From Marinomonas rhodophyticola (lineage in GTDB: Bacteria; Pseudomonadota; Gammaproteobacteria; Pseudomonadales; Marinomonadaceae), in assembly GCF_026113935.1 (NCBI RefSeq), contig NZ_JAPEUL010000009.1, positions 826,501 to 890,500 on the forward strand: a DNA stretch of 64,000 bases, in the 5' to 3' direction. Shown here one piece after another: positions 57,651 to 64,000 of this stretch. The translations under genes were made by a program, and so were the position numbers. Position 1 is the first letter of the stretch. Each line of letters begins with the position of its first letter. A model generated the notes under the pieces. It saw nothing but the letters and a program-made list of their open reading frames with translations, did no database searches and had not been told where the DNA came from.

Positions 57651-59296
57651 TTACGGTTTTAAGACAAGTAGGTAAAGGCCCACAAGAAATAAGCCTAGGC
57701 TAGCTATATCAGCGGTTTGTAAGTGTTCTAGTGACTCAGGGTCTGTCACCATCCAAGCGCTTGCCAAACTCAATATGCCCAACAAACGAAAGGGGGTGTT
57801 TTTACGTCCTTTTTGTAATTCCTTACTAAGTTGCTCAATGGCTTGGGTTTGTGCTTGCATACGTTCTTCTTGATGGGACATTTGAGACAATGCCGTATAA
57901 ATCAAGTTAGGAATTTGTGGTAATTGGCCAGCCCACTGTGGTGCTTGTTTGCGCACTTCTTCCATGACACGTTTTGGTCCCATTTGTTCACTCATCCATT
58001 TTTCTAAGAAGGGCTTTGCCGTTACCCATAGATCCAAATCTGGATACAGTTGACGTCCTAACCCCTCAATGTTCAATAATGTTTTTTCCAATAAAACCAA
58101 CTGGGGTTGTACTTCCATGTTAAAGCGACGTGCCGTTTGGAATAATCCAATGAGTACTTGACCAAAAGAAATGTCTTTCAGTGGTTTTGCAAACATGGGT
58201 TCGCAGACACTGCGGATAGCCGATTCAAAAGCGTGTACAGGAGTGCCTTTTGGTACCCAGCCACTTTCCACATGCAGTTCGGCGACTAAACGGTAATCGC
58301 GTTGAAAAAATGCCAGAAGATTTCGAGCTAAGTAGCTCTTATCAGCATCGTCTAAGCTGCCCATGATCGCGCAATCAATGGCAATATATTTAGGTTTTTT
58401 GGGGTTACTTACATCAACAAAAATGTTGCCTGGGTGCATATCCGCATGGAAGAAACTATGTGAGAAAACTTGAGTGAAGAAAATTTCAACACCACGTTCT
58501 GCCAAGCATTTCATGTCCACGTTAGCTTTGTTCAGGGCTGCAATATCGGCAACAGGAATACCTGAAATACGTTCCATCACCATGACATTGCGATGACTGA
58601 AATCCCAGTACACTTGCGGTACATAAAGCAGATCAGAGTGAGTAAAGTTGCGCTGCAATAAACCGGTATTGCCAGCTTCTTTGGCAAGGTCTAGTTCATC
58701 TAAAATAGTGTATTCGTAGTCGGTTACTACCTCTACTGGTCTTAAACGACGACCATCGGCGCTCATATTCGCAACAAGATGGGCCAAGGTGTAAAGCAAG
58801 CTGATGTCTTTGCTGATGGTTTTTTCTATATGAGGGCGGATCACTTTCACTACTACTTCTTCGCCAGAGTGCAGTGTTGCAGTGTGAACTTGGGCAATGG
58901 AGGCGGAAGCTAATGGAGTAGCTGAAAATTTAGCAAAGAGCCTCGGAAACTGGGGCTTTTAAATCTCTTTCAATAATAGCTTGAGCGACATGGCCTGGAA
59001 ATGCCGGCACCTTGTCCTGAAGCTTTGCTAGCTCATCAGCAATGTCATCATCCAGTAAATCGCGCCTCGTGGATAATATTTGTCCAAATTTAACAAAAAT
59101 AGAGTTCCAAAGACTCTAGTGCTAGCCTCAGTCGCTCGCCTCTATTTTGTTGTGCACGTTTACGCCCAATAGCGCACACAGCGCCAAGCGTATAACGAAT
59201 GTACCAAGGCAGTAGACCAAAAGGAATAAAGACATCAAGGCGAAATCGAACGACGGTAAATACAATACGCAATAAGCGAAAAACACTGGTTAGCAT
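57651..59296 (-). CDS. ubiB: Ubiquinone biosynthesis kinase-like protein UbiB (two frameshifts)
   Basis: About 547 residues after correction (E. coli 546). The ABC1/ADCK atypical-kinase domain has [29 protein letters not shown], the alanine-rich nucleotide loop equivalent [33 protein letters not shown] and two C-terminal membrane helices. Break 1 is near 59095-59105 (one base too many before IFVKFGQ). Break 2 is at 58938-58944, where the coding strand reads GAGGCTC for GAGCTC; corrected it reads [22 protein letters not shown]. UbiB supports late ubiquinone synthesis at the inner membrane. It starts 3 bases after ubiE, with no ubiJ between. Confidence 0.88.
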
Positions 59297-59298
59297 AA

Positions 59299-60054
59299 CT
59301 AGAATTTAAACCCTTTATGAAGCGCAACAATGCCGCCGGTTAAGTTTTGGTAACTGGTACGCTCAAATCCAACATCATCCATCATGCTTTTTAGTGTTTC
59401 TTGGTCTGGATGCATGCGAATGGACTCAGCAAGATAGCGGTAACTGTCGGCGTCATTAGCGATCAACTTGCCCATGGCTGGTAGTAAACGGAAAGAATAT
59501 TGATCGTAGACTTGTGATAAGAGTTCGGACTCAGGCTTAGAAAATTCAAGCACCAATAAACGTCCACCTGGTTTTAATACACGGTACATAGAGGCGAGTG
59601 CTTTGGATTTATCCGTCACATTGCGCAAACCAAAAGCAATGGTAATGCAGTCAAACGTATCGTCGGGAAATGGCAGTGCTTCTGCATTGGCTTGGACAAA
59701 TTTAACATTACCGACCACACCTTGGTTAGCAAGCTTATCACGACCGACTTTTAGCATAGAATCGTTAATGTCAGCGAGAATAACCTGACCTTGTGTACCT
59801 ACAAGACGAGAAAATTTAAGGGTTAAATCTCCTGTGCCACCAGCGATATCAAGAACGCAATGCCCAGCGCGGACACCAGATTGACTAATAGTATGACGTT
59901 TCCAAAGGCGATGGATACCACCGGACATCAGGTCATTCATGATGTCGTATTTTGCGGCTACGGAGTGAAAAACTTGTGCGACCGCTTTTACTTTTTCGTC
60001 GGTTGGGATTTCTTTAAAGCCAAAGTCAGTGGTTTTTTTCTGATCGTCTTGCAT
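59299..60054 (-). CDS. ubiE: Ubiquinone/menaquinone C-methyltransferase UbiE
   Basis: A 251-residue SAM-dependent methyltransferase (C-methylation in ubiquinone synthesis). Signatures: [46 protein letters not shown], the SAM loop [15 protein letters not shown], and [38 protein letters not shown]. The length equals E. coli UbiE (251). It is the first gene of a probable ubiE-ubiB-hisE-tatABC transcript. Confidence 0.95.
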   Translation of the reverse strand: MQDDQKKTTDFGFKEIPTDEKVKAVAQVFHSVAAKYDIMNDLMSGGIHRLWKRHTISQSGVRAGHCVLDIAGGTGDLTLKFSRLVGTQGQVILADINDSMLKVGRDKLANQGVVGNVKFVQANAEALPFPDDTFDCITIAFGLRNVTDKSKALASMYRVLKPGGRLLVLEFSKPESELLSQVYDQYSFRLLPAMGKLIANDADSYRYLAESIRMHPDQETLKSMMDDVGFERTSYQNLTGGIVALHKGFKF

Positions 60055-60152
60055 AAACTACTTCATCCTACTGGCGGTATCATGCGCCATATTCTTTATT
60101 TAAGCGGTTATTGTAACCGTGTCGGCAAGGCACGGGTACTGCTTTATCAGTA

Positions 60153-61682
60153 CTATTTGTGTGCCATGACCTTATTTCGTCCTGCTTCTTTCGCTAAATA
60201 GAGCTGCTTGTCGGCGCGAGAGAACAAGGATTCCGGTTCTTCTTGAGTATGCAATTCCGCGACTCCCATTGAGACGGAGATAGAAACGGGTTCGCCTTGC
60301 ATATTAAAAGGGGTTTTGATAACAGCAAGGCGAATGGCCTCTGCACGTTCTATGGCCTGAGCGAGCGTGGTGTTGGGGAAAATAATGACGAACTCTTCAC
60401 CGCCATATCGGAAAATCAGATCCGTTTTATCCAGAACACTACGAATTTGTTTTGGCACCAGTCTAAGGACCTTATCGCCAGCCAGATGCCCCCATGTGTC
60501 ATTAACTTTTTTAAAATGGTCTATGTCGCAAACGGCTAAGCAAAGTGATTTTTGGTTTTTCTGTGTGACTTTACACAAGGGCAAAATGGTGTCTTGATAG
60601 GCTGTACGGTTAGGCAAATCTGTTAGCGTATCTGTCATTGCTTGGGCAAGTTTCTCTTGTAATAACGAGCGCAAGGATACCGTATCTTTTTCCATTCGAG
60701 TGACCTTGTTTTTTAGCAAGGTAATGGACTGTGTAGCATGCTTTTCTTGTTCGACCATTTTGGTCTTGTATTCTGTCATGGTAGTGGAAATAGTCGACAA
60801 CCTATCGTTGATAATGGCTTTAAGGCTGTCTAGGTCATCGGCGCTGTTAACGGCTTTTGAGGTATCACTCACTTGTTTTTGTAGTTTTGTATTAAATCCT
60901 TCGCGGCTTTCAGATAAAGATTTTTGTGAAAAGTAGCTGCTGGAAATAGATTCGTTGATGCTGGCCAGTTGCTTATTTAGTTGATTGAGATAATTGGTCA
61001 GGCTTTCTTGATTTTTGCCGATCGCAATCATAATCAAGCTGATAACTTCATCCAGCAAACTGGGCAGTTGCTGTAAATTATTATTGCCGAGTAGTGCTTT
61101 CTTTAAGTCAACAACGTCTTCGTCGTAATGACTAGGCAAGGACAAATTATTCATGAGGCCTGCCAGAGTATGGCTAATTTGCATCATGATGTCTTGATCA
61201 TTTCTTTGTGAATCGCTTGTGCTACGGTTTCGATTGAATAAGCGTTTAAAAAACGAACTGCGTGCGGGATCGACTTCTGCTTGGCTGAGAGTGTTTTCTG
61301 CCAGCGTTAGAAAGCCTTTTAACAGTTGAGGCCATTGTGAGGCAGACTGCCAGTGTAAGCGTATTTGTGCTTCAAGTTGTTTCTTTTCGTTTTGAGGGAC
61401 ACGTTTACTTTCTTGCTTTTCAAGAAGGTTGATAAGCTCTTCTAAAACGCTTCGAACTTGCCTAGCTCGGCTTGCTTGTGCCTCGTCGCTTTGAATTAAT
61501 AGAGGTTCCGCATTGTTAAGAACCTCTTGTATTTCTTCAGCATTGGCACCTTTGGTAATGGCTTGCCGTATTTGGCGTACGACGGAATCAAGTTTTGGGT
61601 CGTTTCCTTCAGCCAGCATGCTGGTTCTAGAAACCGCTTTACGTAACACTTCAATCAGTTTGTCACTGGATGATTCCGTCAT
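60153..61682 (-). CDS. Diguanylate cyclase with long helical N-terminus
   Basis: A 509-residue cytoplasmic protein: an all-helical, charged region of about 340 residues (including coiled coils near 220-340), then a GGDEF domain with LTDLPNRTAYQD, VCDIDHFKKVNDTWGHLAGD and the active motif RYGGEEFVIIFP. Where the I-site RxxD should be, DKTD is seen, so feedback through that site is doubtful. No membrane segment. It lies between ubiE and dsbA, 16 bases before dsbA's end on the same strand, so it may be co-transcribed after dsbA. The N-terminal input signal is unknown. Confidence 0.87.
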   Translation of the reverse strand: MTESSSDKLIEVLRKAVSRTSMLAEGNDPKLDSVVRQIRQAITKGANAEEIQEVLNNAEPLLIQSDEAQASRARQVRSVLEELINLLEKQESKRVPQNEKKQLEAQIRLHWQSASQWPQLLKGFLTLAENTLSQAEVDPARSSFFKRLFNRNRSTSDSQRNDQDIMMQISHTLAGLMNNLSLPSHYDEDVVDLKKALLGNNNLQQLPSLLDEVISLIMIAIGKNQESLTNYLNQLNKQLASINESISSSYFSQKSLSESREGFNTKLQKQVSDTSKAVNSADDLDSLKAIINDRLSTISTTMTEYKTKMVEQEKHATQSITLLKNKVTRMEKDTVSLRSLLQEKLAQAMTDTLTDLPNRTAYQDTILPLCKVTQKNQKSLCLAVCDIDHFKKVNDTWGHLAGDKVLRLVPKQIRSVLDKTDLIFRYGGEEFVIIFPNTTLAQAIERAEAIRLAVIKTPFNMQGEPVSISVSMGVAELHTQEEPESLFSRADKQLYLAKEAGRNKVMAHK

Positions 61683-61698
61683 ATTTCACTAAGTCCTA

Positions 61699-62318
61699 CT
61701 ATTTTTGACGTTCTTTCTCGATTAAGAAGTCAACCACTTTAAAAATGTTTTCATTGCCATTGGCGCTTTCCGCACTGACTAAATACTTACCATTGACAAT
61801 AATGCCAGGAACGCCACGTGCACCGTAGGCACGTATTTTTGCATCGGCTTGGCTTAGGCGACTGTTGACGGCAAAAGAATCATACTGTTTACGGAAGTCA
61901 TCTTCGTTAACACCGTAGTCGGCAAAAAAGCGTGCCAACGCATCTTCTGAGTTTAGATTACGGCGCTCAACATGGATAGCATTAAACAGATCAGCACGAA
62001 TTTTATCTTCCATACCAAGGAGATCAGCGACATAAAAGGCTTTTGCATGCGCTAACCAGCCACGTCCAAATACAGCTGGCAAGAATTTGAAGTCAACATC
62101 ACTCGGCAAGTCTTTTTCCATGCTTGGACAAGAGGTTCTAGGCTGTAGCAATGTGGGCAACCATACCAAAAGATTTCGGTGACTTCGATTTTATTTGGAT
62201 CACTGGTTCTCACAGGGGTTTTGATTGTCGTATAACCATTACCATCACTGTATTCCGCGGCAACCGCAGAGAGAGGAATCAGTAAAGAAAAGATCAGTGC
62301 TGACAAAAACTTTATCAT
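61699..62318 (-). CDS. dsbA: Thiol:disulfide interchange protein DsbA (frameshifted)
   Basis: About 206 residues after correction: signal peptide (IKFLSALIFSLLIPLSAVAA), thioredoxin fold with active site YGCPHCYSLEP near residue 53, and the cis-proline loop GARGVPGIIVNG. It introduces disulfides into exported proteins in the periplasm. The A-run of 5 on the coding strand (T at 62113-62117) should be 6, giving QAWKKDLPSDVDFKFLPAVFG. Divergent from engB, as in pseudomonads, though the cytochrome c4 gene often found there is absent. Confidence 0.9.
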
Positions 62319-62554
62319 GGAGTGCTCCTAGTTATATCTGTTTATAAGGTATTCATACATGATGCACAGAATTTCAGTAGAATACGATTCTATCAGAGCT
62401 CTAGCGCGCTGATTTTCCAGTAAGTTTACATGAAATTTACACGCATCTCCTTTTGCTGTGAACAACATGGCATATCATCGAGTTTGCTGGCATTATATAC
62501 AGCAAATGAAATAAACCTAAATGCCAATTCGAATCTACTGATGAATACCAACTT

Positions 62555-63200
62555 ATGACCCCTTTTGACTCTACTTTCCAATCTGCACATTTTATCAAAA
62601 GTGCCGAAAAACTTTCTCAATGTCCTTTAGACCAAGGTGTCGAAGTGGCATTCGCAGGACGCTCGAATGCGGGTAAGTCTACCGCCTTAAATACCTTGAC
62701 GAATCAACGTAAGTTGGCACGTACGTCTAAGACACCAGGTCGAACACAGTTGATTAACTGTTTTGGGACTCAATGTCGATGATCGTCGTCTTATTGACCT
62801 TCCTGGTTATGGTTTTGCGAAAGTGCCGATCGCCATGAAAAAAGTGTGGCAAGCGCACATGCAAGACTACTTGATGAATCGCCGTTCATTAGCGGGCGTG
62901 GTTCTCGTGATGGATATTCGTCATCCATTGAAAGAGTTTGATGAAATGATGCTCGACTGGGCGAAATCTAACCGCATGAAAGTGCATGTGTTATTAACTA
63001 AGTCTGATAAGTTAAAACGTGGGCCAGCTAAATCGACCATGTTGGCTGTACAGCGTGTGATTAAAACATTGGGTGTTGATGGTTCAGTACAGACTTTTTC
63101 TTCTTTAAGTGGTGATGGTGTCGATGAGTTGCGCACGAAACTGGCAGAATGGTTAGTGCTTGATAATCTTGAAGATATTCCAGTATCACCAAACGCTTAA
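62555..63200 (+). CDS. engB: Ribosome-biogenesis GTPase EngB (YihA/YsxC), frameshifted
   Basis: About 214 residues after correction (E. coli 210). G1 [24 protein letters not shown] (G2), [10 protein letters not shown] (G3) and LLTKSDKL (G4) are all present. It assists assembly of the large ribosomal subunit and is normally essential. GGG at 62765-62767 should be GG, giving [20 protein letters not shown] break in so essential a gene argues for sequence error. It is divergent from dsbA and convergent with gshA across a REP-like palindrome. Confidence 0.92.
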
Positions 63201-63206
63201 TCATTT

Positions 63207-63274
63207 TGTAGGTCGTGTCTTTATCCTTAAAAAGGGATGTCGACAAAAATGTCGGACTAAAGCCACGACCTACA
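63207..63274. repeat. REP/BIME-like palindromic element between engB and gshA
   Basis: Terminal arms TGTAGGTCGTG and CACGACCTACA are perfectly complementary and 68 bases apart. Next to them are CTTTA / TAAAG, and an inner hairpin has TGTCGACA-like arms around AAAAATGTCG. The sequence resembles the GTCGTGGCTTTAGCCACGAC type of repetitive palindrome seen in marine gammaproteobacteria. It may also end both convergent transcripts. Confidence 0.65.
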
Positions 63275-63280
63275 ATACAT

Positions 63281-64000
63281 TCATTGTGGTGTTAAATATG
63301 CCGCTAGGAAAGTATCAAAGTCCACTTCATCAGCGGCTTCAATGGCTGCTTGGTCTTGTAAAGAGCGTTCTGCTTTGTCCATAAACTCACGAGTCAGTTC
63401 CTGAGTTAATGGGCAAGCCATCCATTGAGCTTGTTGTTCTTTTGACAACGCTAACATGGCACTTTGATAGCCTTGTTGTGCTTTGCAACGCGCTAACAAC
63501 TGTGCAGAAGGCAGCAGAGTTTCGTCAGCCAGTTTCTCTTTTTGGATTGCTACTGCTTGCTGATAGGCTGCATTCCCTGTTTTTTGCGACAAAAAATTAG
63601 CAACTTGGGTTAACTCATCAAGCATCTGCTCGGCTTTGTGGCGCAATTTAATTGGGCCTTTGCCAAAATCAAAGTCCATCTCCAAGTCACGACCATGGGA
63701 AGCAATTTCTTGCTGCATTTTACGCAGTTGTTTGCATTCTTCACTGCCAAGATGCTCGTCGCCACGCAACATGCAGTAAAGCAAAAACACATCAATAAAA
63801 TACAAGGTAGACGATTGCATACCGATAGAAGAACTTGGATCTAAGTCCATAATGCGTACTTCAATGTATTCAACCCCTCTCGCATGCAAGGCAGCGCTTG
63901 GGTGTTCGCCTGGCTGCGTGACACGTTTTGGACGAATATCACTGTAATATTCGTTTTCAATCTGCAACAGATTGCTATTAAGCTGACGATATTGCCCGTC
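63281..64000 (-). CDS. gshA: Glutamate-cysteine ligase GshA (C-terminal part, runs off the window)
   Basis: The last 239 residues of a proteobacterial class I glutamate-cysteine ligase; the start lies beyond the right edge, and the frame is open to the last base. Features: LNSNLLQIENEYYSDIRPKR, GVEYIEVRIMDLDPSSSIGM (substrate/metal site region), and LYFIDVFLLYCMLR. It makes gamma-glutamylcysteine for glutathione. It is convergent with engB. No frame problem is seen in the visible part. Confidence 0.9.
   Translation of the reverse strand, partial: DGQYRQLNSNLLQIENEYYSDIRPKRVTQPGEHPSAALHARGVEYIEVRIMDLDPSSSIGMQSSTLYFIDVFLLYCMLRGDEHLGSEECKQLRKMQQEIASHGRDLEMDFDFGKGPIKLRHKAEQMLDELTQVANFLSQKTGNAAYQQAVAIQKEKLADETLLPSAQLLARCKAQQGYQSAMLALSKEQQAQWMACPLTQELTREFMDKAERSLQDQAAIEAADEVDFDTFLAAYLTPQ

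Overview
The window looks like a chromosomal segment of a marine gammaproteobacterium of the Oceanospirillales, most like Marinomonas. This rests on recognisable gene content (TRAP transporters, pobA, siaABCD, amaBA, the ubiE-ubiB-hisE-tatABC block, thiI/glnA/ntrBC synteny) and on base composition in the mid-40s % GC as judged by eye. No database search was run. I see no rRNA, tRNA, CRISPR array, prophage or insertion sequence. The segment is mostly core and metabolic genes.

Layout: 1-3.1 kb, minus strand, a Fur-type-controlled fecBCDE ferric-dicitrate importer. 3.2-8.0 kb, minus strand, a gluconate module: a TRAP transporter (dctPQM-type), gntK and the LacI-family repressor gntR, with three matching GntR-type operators. 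8.2-12.0 kb, siaABCD, a phosphatase/kinase/adaptor/diguanylate-cyclase switch. 12.1-14.7 kb, a DUF294 nucleotidyltransferase (cNMP-CBS-NTase) joined to a DEDDh exonuclease. 14.7-17.4 kb, an LpxH-like phosphoesterase and an EAL-CBS-GGDEF protein. 17.6-20.7 kb, a small protein, the divergent pobR/pobA pair and a SEC-C protein. 20.9-24.4 kb, an envelope lipoprotein operon (LPP20, LpoB, COG3014-like, small membrane protein). 24.5-25.8 kb, secB-grxC-rhodanese. 26-30.8 kb, a lysine/pipecolate catabolic cluster (DUF1338, LysR, amaB, amaA). 31-37.4 kb, LysR, gpmI, envC, ctpA, yibQ. 37.8-42.9 kb, livKHMGF behind a candidate sigma-54 promoter. 43-48.5 kb, tsaC, a DUF3461 protein, ntrC-ntrB and glnA with a sigma-54 promoter. 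48.8-55.7 kb, thiI, an Aer-like chemoreceptor, typA, dtd and an ornithine-cyclodeaminase-family gene. 55.8-60.1 kb, tatCBA-hisE-ubiB-ubiE. 60.1-64 kb, a diguanylate cyclase, dsbA, engB, a REP-like element and the 3' end of gshA.

Themes: nitrogen control (NtrBC, glnA and a liv operon with a matching promoter class), c-di-GMP signalling (SiaD, an EAL/GGDEF protein, another GGDEF protein), and uptake plus breakdown of gluconate, 4-hydroxybenzoate and lysine.

An important caveat is that at least 14 genes, including normally essential ones (engB) and core ones (ntrC, thiI, ubiB, dsbA, livG), carry single-base frameshifts. Most lie in homopolymers, and three are the same change, GAGCTC read as GAGGCTC. 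Adding or removing one base at each site restores family-typical lengths. I therefore treat these as single genes with probable sequence errors rather than as decayed genes, and give whole-gene coordinates. I did not find a convincing wholly new system. The best leads are the gluconate TRAP regulon, the sigma-54 liv promoter, the lipoprotein operon with its small membrane protein, and two unexplained palindromic elements.
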